In this document: positions 1 to 8,422 of the stretch, in pieces | Layout of the letters: every line of letters begins with the position of its first letter | How positions within the stretch are numbered: the first letter of the stretch is position 1 | Origin: Pseudomonadota bacterium | GTDB taxonomy: Bacteria > Myxococcota_A > UBA9042 > GCA-2863065 | Assembly: GCA_005776585.1 (NCBI GenBank) | Contig: SXOX01000149.1 | Coordinates: 1 to 64,000, forward strand | Direction: 5' to 3' | Length of the DNA: 64,000 bases | Made by a program: the position numbers and the translations under genes | Notes under the pieces: model-generated | The model's input: only the letters and a program-made list of their open reading frames with translations | What the model was told of the DNA's origin: nothing | Database searches by the model: none

Positions 1-327
1 ATCGACGTCGAGGCGCTCTCCCACGTCGTGAACTTCGACGTGCCCCACGTGGCCGAGGACTACATCCACCGCGTCGGGCGGACCGCGCGTGCCAGCCTCA
101 CCGGGCAGGCGCTCACGTTCGTCTCACCGGAGGAGGAGCCGACGATGCGACAGATCGAGAAGCACCTCGGGCGAACGCTCCCGCGCGCCGAGGCTCCCGG
201 CTTCGAGGCGCCTCCCTCGCGCTCCGGCATGGCGGCTCCGCTGCGCTCGGCACCGAGCCAGAGCACTCGGCCCGCCGCGCGACCGAGCCCCGCCGTGACC
301 GTGCGCTCGTTCCGCCCGCGCTGGTAG
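1..327 (+). CDS. DEAD-box RNA helicase, C-terminal fragment (5' end outside window)
   Basis: The frame is open from base 1 and ends at TAG 325-327. The visible 108 residues begin with a segment matching the end of the second RecA-like domain of DEAD-box helicases (IDVEALSHVVNFD) and continue into motif VI, HRVGRTARA, whose arginines contact ATP in this family. After about residue 70 comes a Pro/Ser/Ala/Arg-rich basic tail, typical of the low-complexity RNA-binding tails of RhlE-like helicases. The role would be ATP-dependent RNA unwinding in ribosome assembly or mRNA decay. GTG at 28 is an internal valine, not the start. The gene converges with the next one with no gap between the stop codons. 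The subfamily cannot be named because motifs Q to V lie outside the window. Confidence 0.9.
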   Translation: MDVEALSHVVNFDVPHVAEDYIHRVGRTARASLTGQALTFVSPEEEPTMRQIEKHLGRTLPRAEAPGFEAPPSRSGMAAPLRSAPSQSTRPAARPSPAVTVRSFRPRW

Positions 328-822
328 CTACTTCTGCACGATCGAGGCGCGCCACACGGCCGTAGCGCGGGCGACGATCTCGCCGCTCGCGTCACGCAGA
401 TGCGCCTCGATCGTCACGTCGTGCTTTCCGGGCGTGGTGGGGATGTGCGCATCGCAGGTCGCCGTGATCTCGCCGCGCGCCTTCTTGAGATAGTCCATCT
501 TGAGCGAGGTGATGATGCCGCGGCCGATACCGTCGATGACGTACATCATGGTGAGGCCGGTCGCGACCTCGCCGAGGTTCATTAGCGCGATGGCGTGGAC
601 CGAGCCGAGATGGTTGCGCATGCGACGGCCATCCTTCAGCACGACCTCGGTGTGCCCGGTCTCGAGCGCCCGGACCTCGGCGTCGATGGTCCCGGTGTAC
701 GGCGCCATCGTGCCCAGCAGCTTGAAGAACAGCTTCGGGCCGTTCGGCAGGTGGCGAATGACATTCCACAGGGCCGAGAGGCTGGGCCGTTGGGCGAGCA
801 TGCGTTCAACGAGAGCGATCAT
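328..822 (-). CDS. DUF4442-type hotdog-fold protein
   Basis: This 164-aa cytoplasmic protein has the pattern of the DUF4442/PaaI-like hotdog family. A long N-terminal helix (WNVIRHLPNGPKLFFKLLG) is followed by the core segment NHLGSVHAIALMNLGEVATGL, where the family places its central helix, and then by strands around TSLKMDYLKKARGEITA and a final VARATAVW strand. Family members are thought to bind acyl-CoA-like ligands; no substrate is known for this clade. ATG at 822 is preceded by AAGGAGCC, a good ribosome-binding site. It is divergent from the DUF2330 gene and convergent with the helicase gene. Catalysis is not proven; the fold assignment is fairly sure. Confidence 0.8.
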   Translation of the reverse strand: MIALVERMLAQRPSLSALWNVIRHLPNGPKLFFKLLGTMAPYTGTIDAEVRALETGHTEVVLKDGRRMRNHLGSVHAIALMNLGEVATGLTMMYVIDGIGRGIITSLKMDYLKKARGEITATCDAHIPTTPGKHDVTIEAHLRDASGEIVARATAVWRASIVQK

Positions 823-915
823 GAGGCTCCTTCCGTGCGCGGTTATTACTGAGCCGCGATTCAGTCCAGCCTAGCCTGCCGCTCCGGGAGGCGCAAGCGC
901 CATCGGACTTCCTCG

Positions 916-945
916 TTGCGTCGCTCCCCACCGGGTCGATATACT
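916..945 (+). promoter_or_regulatory. Putative promoter of the DUF2330 gene, near-leaderless
   Basis: A -35-like TTGCGT (916-921), an 18-bp spacer and a -10-like TATACT (940-945) are seen. The -10 box ends only 9 nt before ATG 955, so transcription would start about 2-3 nt before the start codon. The same layout recurs at 8386 and 25276. Confidence 0.5.
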
Positions 946-954
946 TTCCGGGCC

Positions 955-2895
955 ATGGAGCTCGCCCGTGCGGAGCGGACTCCTCGGCCGAGGAGACCGC
1001 CCTTGCGGAGCGCCCTGGTCATCGCGGTACTTCTGTCTTCCGTTCGCGCCGATGCGTGCGGTTTGTTCTTCTGCGGCGAAGAGACCGCCCCGCCACGGCA
1101 GGCCGGAACTGCGGTGCTCTTCGCGGTGCGCGACGACCAGGTCACAGCCCACCTCCAAGTGCGCTACGACGGTCGCGCCGATGGCTTCTCCTGGGTCCTC
1201 CCCGTCCCCGCGGTGCCCACGGTCGACCTCAGCAATGAGGAGCTCTTCGCGCGCTTGCGCTTCGTCAGCGATCCGAAGTTCGAAGTCCAATGGCAGCCCC
1301 CCGAGGGCTGCGACACCTCGGCCCCGTGCGAGCCCTGCGATTCGATGACTGGGCCAGGACTCGTGCTGGATCCCAACGCGCTCCCGCACGGGGGCAGCGG
1401 CATCGAGTTGCTGGTGCAGAGCTCGAAAGGGCCCTTCGACTACGCGATCATCGCCGGTGACTCTCCGGCGGCGCTGCTGAGCTGGCTGGCGGACAACGGC
1501 TATCGCCCACCGAGTGGCGTCGAGCCCGCGATCGCGCACTACCTCGAGCAGAAGTACGTCTTCCTGGCGCTCAAGCTGGCCAAGGGACGCGACGTCGGCG
1601 ACATCATGCCCATCGCGCTGTCCTGGGCGGTCGACAACCCGACCCGCATCCCGCTGCGACTCACGGCGCTGGCAGCCAACGCCGACGTCCCGATTACGGC
1701 CTGGATCCTCGGCGAGTCCCGCGCCGTGCCGGTCAATTACCTCCATGCGGTCCTGAACGCGGAGGCGTTCGACTGGGCCAAGTGCGGCATGCCCCTCGGG
1801 CCCGCGGCCCAGTGCGGGTTTCCGGGCCCATGGGAAGCGCGCAACGTGGAGTGCTCGGCCGACTACGCGAAGCTCCTCGCGCGGGCGGTGGACCAGTCGA
1901 ACGGCCACGCCTTCGTCACGGAGTTCGCCGGCTCGGCCCTCGTGATGAAGGACAAGCTGTTCCGGGAGGGCCAGTGGGGAACGTGGTCGCAGGCGCCGCT
2001 AGACAATCCGGTCCGGTTCATCCGGCGGCTCTTCGTCTTCGGCTGCCCCCGAACGCCGCTCATGCAGAAGATCATCCGGGATCACGTCCCCAAGCCACCC
2101 ATCGATACGCTCCCGCCGGACTGCCGTGAGGATGCCGACTTCTACGACCTGAACCTCGACAAGTGCATCGCGTACATGCCGAGCACCTGGAAGTTCGACA
2201 ACATCGCGCTGTCAAACGAGATCATGGAGCTCGTCGTCAAGCCCACGGAGTCTGCCCAACAGCTCTTCCTCGACTTCCCCTACCTCACGCGGCTCAGCAC
2301 GATCGTCTCGCCGAGTGAGATGACCAAGGACCCCGTCTTCTCGTTCAATCCGTCGCTTCCAGACGTCTCTCGGACGCACACCGTCGAGGCCGCGCCCTTG
2401 TGCAGCGACGGTCGGATTCGCGGCGTTAGGCTCACCTACCCGGAAGGCACGACGCGCGAGGTCGCCGGCACGATCGAGGCGTGCAAGGGCTTCGTCCCGG
2501 CGCCCGGCGTCGCGCCCGTCGATCCTGGGGCGCCCGCCGCGCGTCACGTCCAGGTCCTCGGCGAGTCGGGTCCACCGAGTTTTCTCGCAGCAGGCGCGAT
2601 CCCGGCGTTCGACGCCGAGCTGTCCGCGCGCAGGGCCACGTCCGGCTCCGCGAGCTGGGCCCGCGTGCCCGACGAGGAGCTGACGGTGCTTCCGTCCGGC
2701 ACGTTCTCGACTGCACCGGCGCCGGTCGCTCTGATCGACGCGGTGCCGGTGCGCGAGACCCGTACGCGGGGCTGCGGCGTTGGAGTGCGGGGCAGCCTCC
2801 CCGCCGCAATGGCGCTCATCATGGCCTTCGTTGGGCTGCGAGGACTCGCCTCGCGACGCCGGGCGACTCGAGCCGAGACGTCGTTGCCCCGCTAG
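955..2895 (+). CDS. DUF2330 exported protein with MYXO-CTERM-like tail
   Basis: A protein of 646 aa. ATG 955 is chosen over an in-frame TTG at 916 because it gives a proper signal peptide: an Arg-rich n-region, LRSALVIAVLLSSVRADA and then the mature start ACGLFFCGEE. The CGLFFC opening and the following strands (AVLFAVRDDQVTAHLQVRYDG, FSWVLPVPAVP) are typical of DUF2330, a family of unknown function common in Myxococcota and actinobacteria. Paired cysteines in the middle (CDTSAPCEPC) fit an extracytoplasmic location. The C-terminus has RGCGVG, a hydrophobic segment (AAMALIMAFVGLRGL) and ASRRRATR, resembling the MYXO-CTERM sorting signal (Cys, TM, Arg cluster). It stands alone, convergent with the thioredoxin-like lipoprotein gene 12 bp away. 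Function unknown. Confidence 0.85.
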   Translation: MELARAERTPRPRRPPLRSALVIAVLLSSVRADACGLFFCGEETAPPRQAGTAVLFAVRDDQVTAHLQVRYDGRADGFSWVLPVPAVPTVDLSNEELFARLRFVSDPKFEVQWQPPEGCDTSAPCEPCDSMTGPGLVLDPNALPHGGSGIELLVQSSKGPFDYAIIAGDSPAALLSWLADNGYRPPSGVEPAIAHYLEQKYVFLALKLAKGRDVGDIMPIALSWAVDNPTRIPLRLTALAANADVPITAWILGESRAVPVNYLHAVLNAEAFDWAKCGMPLGPAAQCGFPGPWEARNVECSADYAKLLARAVDQSNGHAFVTEFAGSALVMKDKLFREGQWGTWSQAPLDNPVRFIRRLFVFGCPRTPLMQKIIRDHVPKPPIDTLPPDCREDADFYDLNLDKCIAYMPSTWKFDNIALSNEIMELVVKPTESAQQLFLDFPYLTRLSTIVSPSEMTKDPVFSFNPSLPDVSRTHTVEAAPLCSDGRIRGVRLTYPEGTTREVAGTIEACKGFVPAPGVAPVDPGAPAARHVQVLGESGPPSFLAAGAIPAFDAELSARRATSGSASWARVPDEELTVLPSGTFSTAPAPVALIDAVPVRETRTRGCGVGVRGSLPAAMALIMAFVGLRGLASRRRATRAETSLPR

Positions 2896-2907
2896 CCCTA
2901 AGGTTCC

Positions 2908-3882
2908 TTACTTCTCGCAGGGCCCGCAGGCGTCACAGAAGTCCGAGCAGCAGTCGTCGTACTTCTTGCACGAGGCGTCGCAGTGGCAGCCCATGGCGCT
3001 CTTCTCGCCGCAGTGTCCGGCGCACTTCCCCTGCATCTCGAAGAATTTTCCCGTCAGGTCATTCAGAAGGCGCGCGACCTCCGAGAGGTTGTTTCCGCTG
3101 TAGAGGAGCGTCATGTCGCCCGCAATCAGGGCCATGTAGGGGAGCGTGACGGTGGCCGCGCCGTGGTCGATGGCTCCGGTCGCCTTCTGCCAGCCGGGGT
3201 CGTAGACGATGGAGGTGGGCGCGCCGTAGCCGTGCACGGCCGCGTACTTCTGCGCGTCGGTCGCCGTCGCAGGCTGTCCCGAGACCCCCTCGCCGACGAC
3301 CACGACGACCGTGATGCCCAGCCCTCCATAGAACGTCGACAGACCTTGAAGTACGGGGGCCGCGATGGTGCAGTTGACACACCAGCCGGCCGTCTCGACC
3401 AGGAGGACCGCGCGCTGCTTGCCGCACGCGTCGCGCGTGCTCACCGAGCCGCCCGCGATGTCCGTCCAGCGCATCTCGCGCAGCTGGTCGCCGACCCGCT
3501 TCCCGGTGCCCTCTGCCGGTGTCGTGCACTCGCCGGAGACCGGGGCTACCTCCGACGGCGCGCAGTGTGCGCTCGGCTCGACGCAGGCCTTGCCCGGCCG
3601 GCAGGTCTCTTGAAGCACCCACCGACTGCCGTCGACGGCGCATCGAAACGCGGAGCCGCCTGCGCATCGCGTGGCGCCGATCATGCAAGGACCCGGCGCC
3701 GCAACCGAGCTTGCCCCGTCACTCCCGTTCGGCGTGCCGGTCGAGATCGCGCCGGTGACGTCCGTTGGTGCGGTGCTCGACGAATGTGCCGTCGGCCCGT
3801 CTCGGCCTGAGGCGCAGCCCGCGGCGCCGAGTGTCAGCAAGACCGGCAACGCGAGCCGTATGGGGAAACGGGGCTCGAACAT
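2908..3882 (-). CDS. Lipoprotein with thioredoxin-like domain and C-terminal somatomedin-B-like module
   Basis: A protein of 324 aa. ATG 3882 is preceded by GGTGGAGGTG and gives a lipoprotein signal, LALPVLLTLGAAGC. An upstream start at 3960 would bury this signal. A linker follows that is rich in Ser/Thr/Ala, with a Cys-paired segment (CMIGATRCAGGSAFRC). The centre is a thioredoxin-like domain: strand AVLLVETAGWC, active-site CVNC, then a TlpA-like core with cis-Pro region VTLPYMALI. The last 40 residues carry eight cysteines in the spacing CAGHCGEKSAMGCHC...CKKYDDCCSDFC, the pattern of somatomedin-B domains, where four disulfides form a tight knot. A surface-anchored redox protein acting on disulfides is likely. 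The domain pairing is unusual in bacteria. Confidence 0.8.
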   Translation of the reverse strand: MFEPRFPIRLALPVLLTLGAAGCASGRDGPTAHSSSTAPTDVTGAISTGTPNGSDGASSVAAPGPCMIGATRCAGGSAFRCAVDGSRWVLQETCRPGKACVEPSAHCAPSEVAPVSGECTTPAEGTGKRVGDQLREMRWTDIAGGSVSTRDACGKQRAVLLVETAGWCVNCTIAAPVLQGLSTFYGGLGITVVVVVGEGVSGQPATATDAQKYAAVHGYGAPTSIVYDPGWQKATGAIDHGAATVTLPYMALIAGDMTLLYSGNNLSEVARLLNDLTGKFFEMQGKCAGHCGEKSAMGCHCDASCKKYDDCCSDFCDACGPCEK

Positions 3883-3956
3883 CGCCACCTCCACCAGGAC
3901 GCTAGCACACGCGCAGACGCCGAAGCCAGTTGCGGCCGCTGCGTCGGGCGCCGGCG

Positions 3957-4979
3957 TCACGGTGACGCGCGCGTCCTGGCGGTTCGGAGCCCCAAGGGGA
4001 CTTTGACGTCACGCGCGCGGGGATCGTGGCCGAAGCGCGCGGCGGAGCGGAGCGTCGCGGCGAAGCTGCGATAGCTGCCGCCATGGATGGTGCGCGTGGG
4101 AGACGCCGTATTGCCGACCGGGTCGACCGAGGCCGGCGGCGCGTCATCATAGCCATCCCAGCACCACTCGCCCGCGTTCCCCAGGACGTCGGCGAAGCCC
4201 CATGGGTTCGACGGCCTCGACCCGACCGGGTGCGTCGTATCCCCGGAGCTACCGCACCACCAGGCGACTGCGCTGAGCTCCGGCACCGGCTCACAGTTCT
4301 TGCCGTCCTGCGTGTAGGTCACGGCGCCGGCCCACGTCCTGGCCGTCGTGCCGGCTCGCGCCGCGTACTCCCACTCGGCCTCCGTCGGCAGTCGATAGCC
4401 TGTACATGACGTCAAACCATCCCAAGTGATGCCGGTGCACGAGTCCTGCCACGCGGGGTCATCGCTGCTCCACGTACATCCCTCCAGCGCATAGCAGGGT
4501 GTGAGTCCCTCCGAGAGCGATAGCGCATTGCAATAGGCCACGGCGTCCCACCACGAGACTTGCTCCACGGGGCAGTCGTCGCCGCAGGCCGGGAAGTTCG
4601 CAGGGCGGGTCCCCATGACGTCGAACCATTCGGCCTGCGTCACCTCGGTCGCCTTCAGCCAGTACGGCACCGTGAGTGTCACCGCGCGCTGGGCCTCGTT
4701 GAGCTCCCGTCCGGGCTCGTCTGCCGGCGAGCCCATCGTGAAGGTGCCAGGGGAGACCAGGATGTAGCTTCCGCGCGTGCACGTGCCCACGATGCACGTC
4801 CCGCCGGCGACGCAATCGCCGTCCCGCGTACAGGCCTGTGCGGAGGTGCCCTTGAGGTCTCTACCGACATCGTCGCTCGAGGTTCGTGACACCACGACCT
4901 GGCGACAGCTCACCGCGAGCCCGATGACGACCCCGAGGATTGGCACGACGCGGAATCGAGACCCCAGGTGGACGGTCAT
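3957..4979 (-). CDS. FGE/SUMF1-fold lipoprotein (formylglycine-generating-enzyme family, non-catalytic)
   Basis: A protein of 340 aa starting at ATG 4979, which overlaps the stop of the upstream gene as ATGA. The signal ends in a lipobox (VVIGLAVSC). A short Cys-rich region (CTRDGDCVAGGTC) follows, then the FGE-sulfatase fold: GTFTMGSPADEPGRELNEAQ at the domain start, PVEQVSWWDAVAYCNAL, GYRLPTEAEWEYAARAG, NPWGFADVLGNAGEWCWDGY, and TIHGGSYRSF...LRSAARF near the end. These motifs are diagnostic of the fold. The redox cysteine pair of true formylglycine-generating enzymes is not present in the last 60 residues, so it is probably a structural or binding protein rather than a sulfatase activator. 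Coupled translation with the FG-GAP lipoprotein suggests joint surface function. Confidence 0.88.
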   Translation of the reverse strand: MTVHLGSRFRVVPILGVVIGLAVSCRQVVVSRTSSDDVGRDLKGTSAQACTRDGDCVAGGTCIVGTCTRGSYILVSPGTFTMGSPADEPGRELNEAQRAVTLTVPYWLKATEVTQAEWFDVMGTRPANFPACGDDCPVEQVSWWDAVAYCNALSLSEGLTPCYALEGCTWSSDDPAWQDSCTGITWDGLTSCTGYRLPTEAEWEYAARAGTTARTWAGAVTYTQDGKNCEPVPELSAVAWWCGSSGDTTHPVGSRPSNPWGFADVLGNAGEWCWDGYDDAPPASVDPVGNTASPTRTIHGGSYRSFAATLRSAARFGHDPRARDVKVPLGLRTARTRASP

Positions 4980-6661
4980 CGGGTTCGTCCAGACAGTGTA
5001 TGTCGCAGATCTGCGGTCCGGGCCCCGAAGTTCTGCTCCGCCCCGCTCGGCCATCGGACGACGACCTCGTCGACCGTCGTGAGGGTGGTGCCGAGCCCGA
5101 AGTGCACGCGGCGCGGCGACGAGGAGTACACGCCCGGGACGCCTGCCAACACCCATCGGACCTGCCGCCCGCCGGCCGTGCTGATTGTGACCTTGGACCC
5201 TACCGGGTCGGTCCACGGTGCCGGTGGGACCAGGTCGAGGTCGATCCAATGGCCCGCGCCGCGACACTCGTTGCGATGGACCCGCGCCCGGCCGCCCAGG
5301 TTGACTACGACGAGGTCGGGACAGCCGTCGTCGTCCAGATCGCCGACGGCCGCGCCGCGCCCCTGCCCGGGATCCTCGAGACCGGTGTCCGAGCCGAGAT
5401 CGAAGATGCCGGACGTCGCGTCGACCCGCAGGAGGAGGTCCGGCTCGTCCTTTTGCGCTGCCGTGCCTGGCGCGTCGTCGGCGCAGCCGAAGCCATTGTC
5501 CAGGTGCCCGTAGACGACCACGAGGTCCTCGTAGCCGCGGTTGCTCACGTCGATTGGCACGGCCGCCCAGCTCGACAGCCGGCCCTCCGGACCGGTCAAG
5601 AGTCCAATCGCGGCATACTCCTCCGCCACATCGACCACGGCACCTCCCACGCGGAACGAGAGCAGCACCTCGCGAAACGGAGGCGCAAACGCGAGGTTGG
5701 TCACAAAGACGTCCGGCCGAAGGTCCTTGTCGACGTCCAGGACGGCGATCCCCATCGCGCCTGCCGGGTGTAGCGTCACCGGGTCTGGTGGCGCGATCTC
5801 GAACGACAGCGCTCCGCCGGGCTCCGTGCGATTCCACACGATGCGATTGGCGGCGGAGTGAAAATTGTCTGTGGTATAGTACAGGTCCAGATCGCCGTCA
5901 TCGTCCAGGTCTACCAGACCGACGACGTGCGTCGGCTCGGTCAGCGCGCTCGCGAACGTCGCCATCGCCGCGGACGCGTCCTCGAAGCGGAGATCGCCGA
6001 GGCCCCTCCAAACCGAGGGCGGCGTGTACTTGGCGCCCTTCCAGGCGTCCGCTCCGCACTCGGGGATCGCTGCGGGGCCGTCGATGTGGATGCCATGGCC
6101 GACGACTAGGTCGACGCGGCCATCGCGATCGAGGTCGCCGAACCCGAGCGCGAGCGGGTTGGCGGTAGCCGTGACCCCCGAGGCGCCCGTCACGTCCGTG
6201 AACGTGCGGTCGCCCTCGTTTCGAAGGACGTGGACCCCACGGGGCCCTGCCGTGACGAGGTCGAGGTCCCCGTCACCGTCCAGATCGGCCGCTGAGGCGG
6301 AGTTGGTCCAGGCTCCATCGAGTCCGACGCCGGCCGCCGCCACAGCGCGGTCGAACGTGAACCCGCCGCGGTTCCAGAAGAGGCCGTTCGGCCCTCCGGC
6401 GTTCGTCAGGAGCAGGTCGAGCCGGCCGTCCCCGTCGAGGTCGTCCATGACGACGCCGCCGCCAAGGTTGCGGAGGTAGGCCTGCTCGGTCACAGGTAGC
6501 ACGTGGTCATGCACGACACCGCTTTGCGCCGACACGTCGACGAACCGCGGCGCTGCCGGGGCAGCGAGCGCGACGTAGCGGACGCTGTTGCGGCACGCCG
6601 CGATCCCAAAAGAAAGCAGGCACATGCACGCGATCGCCCGATTGGCGCCCGCGGCAGACAC
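4976..6661 (-). CDS. FG-GAP/VCBS beta-propeller lipoprotein with C-terminal ASPIC/UnbV domain
   Basis: About 561 aa. Calcium-binding FG-GAP motifs repeat through the protein: DLDGDGRLDLLLTN, DLDGDGDLDLVTAG, DLDRDGRVDLVVG, DLDDDGDLDLYY, DVDKDLRPDVFVTN, DLDDDGCPDLVVV. These form the blades of an integrin-alpha-like propeller. The C-terminal part (GHWIDLDL...PVGSKVTIS...SSSPRRVHFGLG...VVRWPSG) is the ASPIC/UnbV domain. The start is uncertain. GTG 6661 sits 4 nt after GAGGAG and leads into a signal ending FGIAAC, a lipobox; TTG 6673 and GTG 6664 are alternatives. The downstream FGE-fold gene is translationally coupled. It is head-to-head with a paralogue starting at 6711, about 50 bp away, so the pair shares a control region. 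Confidence 0.85.
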   Translation of the reverse strand: MSAAGANRAIACMCLLSFGIAACRNSVRYVALAAPAAPRFVDVSAQSGVVHDHVLPVTEQAYLRNLGGGVVMDDLDGDGRLDLLLTNAGGPNGLFWNRGGFTFDRAVAAAGVGLDGAWTNSASAADLDGDGDLDLVTAGPRGVHVLRNEGDRTFTDVTGASGVTATANPLALGFGDLDRDGRVDLVVGHGIHIDGPAAIPECGADAWKGAKYTPPSVWRGLGDLRFEDASAAMATFASALTEPTHVVGLVDLDDDGDLDLYYTTDNFHSAANRIVWNRTEPGGALSFEIAPPDPVTLHPAGAMGIAVLDVDKDLRPDVFVTNLAFAPPFREVLLSFRVGGAVVDVAEEYAAIGLLTGPEGRLSSWAAVPIDVSNRGYEDLVVVYGHLDNGFGCADDAPGTAAQKDEPDLLLRVDATSGIFDLGSDTGLEDPGQGRGAAVGDLDDDGCPDLVVVNLGGRARVHRNECRGAGHWIDLDLVPPAPWTDPVGSKVTISTAGGRQVRWVLAGVPGVYSSSPRRVHFGLGTTLTTVDEVVVRWPSGAEQNFGARTADLRHTLSGRTR

Positions 6662-6706
6662 CACGCTCCTCAAGACACCGCTGACGTATTCCCCACGCAC
6701 GCCGCG

Positions 6707-6712
6707 TATAAT
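6707..6712 (+). promoter_or_regulatory. Consensus -10 box TATAAT overlapping ATG 6711
   Basis: A perfect TATAAT lies across the presumed ATG at 6711. If it is a real -10 box, transcription starts near 6719-6720. A GTG at 6720 in the same frame would then be the true, leaderless start and still gives a complete signal peptide. No good -35 box was found at the expected distance. Confidence 0.35.
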
Positions 6713-8354
6713 GCCCGCTGTGCCTGCCACGCTCCACTCATGGCGCGCCGGGACCGCCGCTCTGCTGGTGCTCGTCGCGTGCAGCGGCGCCAAGCTCAGT
6801 GCTCCACTCGTCGTCGGCGACTCCACGACCGCGGCCGGGCCGCCGCCTCCGGTGCTGGTCGAGCTCGCGTTTCGCGACGTCACGACCTGGGCGGGCCTGG
6901 ACGGCCTCCTGGCGCCGCGCGGCGTTGCGACCGTCGATCTGGACCGCGACGGAGACGCCGATGTCGTGGTCTCCCTGACGACCGAGTCGCGCATCTACCT
7001 GAATCGCGGCGATGGGTCGTTCGTGCGCGGCCAGACCCTCGCCCATCCCGAGGCGATCACCGCCGCTCCGTACGTGCTGGACATCGACGCCGACGGCCAT
7101 CGCGACGTCCTGATCGTCACCGCCTCCGGTGGCTTCATCGCGCGCGGCCAGGGCGGTGGCACGTTCGCTGAGGACGACGCACGTCTCGTGCTGCCGGTGC
7201 CGGGCGGCCTGATCCAGACCGCCACGTTTGCCGACTTCGACCGTCGCGGCCGCTTCGACCTCGTCCTCGGCGCGTTCGCCAGCGCCAAGGGCCGCGCGCG
7301 GCTGCGGCAGGTGATCGCCGGACCGCCCGCGGGCTGCGATGTGCCCTATACGCGCCTCTTCGGGGACACCACCGCAAACTCCACGTTCCTCCGCTATGCC
7401 GGTGCCGGTGCCGCGTTCGAGGAACGGGCGAGCGAGACCCGGATCGACACCAACGGCTACCAGACGCAGGTGGTCGCGGCCGTGGACATCAACGGCGATG
7501 CGCTCGTCGACCTGCTCGTCGGCACAGAGAATGCGTCCAAGGACCAGGTGTGGCTGAACCGCGGCGACGGGACCTTTCGGGAGGCGGCCGAGGAGCTCGG
7601 CATGACGCGGAAGACCTCGGCCATGGGCTACTACGCCTTCGATCTCGACGAGGACCTGGACCTCGACCTCTTCGTGTCCGACGACAACCCGACCGACGGC
7701 GGCGTGCTCTACGTGCAGGTCGCTCCGGGCCGTTTCGAGGAGCGCGCCACGGAGCGCGGTCTGGGCGATACCAGCGTGTTCTCCGCGTGGGGCGTCGCGT
7801 TCGAGGACTTCGACCACGACACCGACCTCGACGCGTTTATGGCCAACGGCCTGCCGTGCAGCGCGGGCGCGCAGGTCCGGACCTACTTCCCAGGCAAGGA
7901 CATGCGCTCCTTCTCGCGCCTCCAACCGCCGCCCGGCTCGGGGCTCGAGGCGGTCACCATCGCGCGAGGCGCCGCGTTCGCCGATCTGGACGGTGACGGC
8001 GACCTCGATGTCGTCGTGTCGAGCGAGGACGTCCCGCTCCAGGTGCTCCGCAACGAGCTCGGAGGCGCCGGGCATTGGCTACGCTTCGATCTGCGCCATC
8101 CGTCGCTGGATCCCCCGGTCGGTGCCGTCCTCACCGTCGCCGTCGGGGGACGCCTCCTGCGTCGCTGGGTGCAGGGCACGGCCAGCTACGGCGGCTCGTC
8201 CTCGCCGGAGGTCCACGTCGGCCTCGGCGCCAGCACGGCGATCGAGGCCGTCCAGATCCAGTGGCCGCACGGTGAGACGCAGACGCTCACCCCGGCCGGG
8301 ATCGACCGTGTGATCCGCGTCGACTTCCAGCCCGATGCCGCGCCGAATCGATAG
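6711..8354 (+). CDS. FG-GAP/VCBS beta-propeller lipoprotein with ASPIC/UnbV domain (paralogue of the divergent gene)
   Basis: A protein of 547 aa with the same architecture as its divergent neighbour. A signal ending ALLVLVACS (lipobox) is followed by FG-GAP repeats (DLDRDGDADVVVS, DIDADGHRDVLIV, DFDRRGRFDLVLG, DINGDALVDLLVG, DLDEDLDLDLFVS, DFDHDTDLDAFM, DLDGDGDLDVVVS) and a C-terminal ASPIC/UnbV segment (GHWLRFDL...PVGAVLTVAVGG...SSSPEVHVGLG...IQWPHGE). It is predicted to be a surface lipoprotein binding calcium and a protein or carbohydrate partner. ATG 6711 is used here; GTG 6720 is an alternative if the mRNA is leaderless. A GC-rich inverted repeat follows the stop codon. Confidence 0.87.
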   Translation: MPAVPATLHSWRAGTAALLVLVACSGAKLSAPLVVGDSTTAAGPPPPVLVELAFRDVTTWAGLDGLLAPRGVATVDLDRDGDADVVVSLTTESRIYLNRGDGSFVRGQTLAHPEAITAAPYVLDIDADGHRDVLIVTASGGFIARGQGGGTFAEDDARLVLPVPGGLIQTATFADFDRRGRFDLVLGAFASAKGRARLRQVIAGPPAGCDVPYTRLFGDTTANSTFLRYAGAGAAFEERASETRIDTNGYQTQVVAAVDINGDALVDLLVGTENASKDQVWLNRGDGTFREAAEELGMTRKTSAMGYYAFDLDEDLDLDLFVSDDNPTDGGVLYVQVAPGRFEERATERGLGDTSVFSAWGVAFEDFDHDTDLDAFMANGLPCSAGAQVRTYFPGKDMRSFSRLQPPPGSGLEAVTIARGAAFADLDGDGDLDVVVSSEDVPLQVLRNELGGAGHWLRFDLRHPSLDPPVGAVLTVAVGGRLLRRWVQGTASYGGSSSPEVHVGLGASTAIEAVQIQWPHGETQTLTPAGIDRVIRVDFQPDAAPNR

Positions 8355-8363
8355 CTCTGGCAA

Positions 8364-8384
8364 GCGCGGCGGGGCCCGCTGCGC
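8364..8384 (+). terminator. GC-rich inverted repeat after the FG-GAP gene, terminator-like
   Basis: GCGCGGCGGG and CCCGCTGCGC form a near-perfect palindrome 10 bp downstream of TAG 8352-8354. There is no T-run, so it may only partly terminate. It ends just before the next promoter's -35 box. Confidence 0.4.
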
Positions 8385-8385
8385 C

Positions 8386-8414
8386 TTGCGGTGCCTCGTG
8401 CCGGCTCGTAGCAT
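8386..8414 (+). promoter_or_regulatory. Putative promoter of the FixH-DUF1592-DUF1552 operon
   Basis: TTGCGG (8386-8391), a 17-bp spacer and TAGCAT (8409-8414) lie 8 nt before ATG 8423. This matches the short-leader layout seen at 916 and 25276. Confidence 0.45.
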
Positions 8415-8422
8415 GCGTCGCG

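Noticed and set aside
3957..4979. Considered as a true formylglycine-generating enzyme activating sulfatases
   Set aside because: The catalytic cysteine pair is not visible and no sulfatase gene is nearby.
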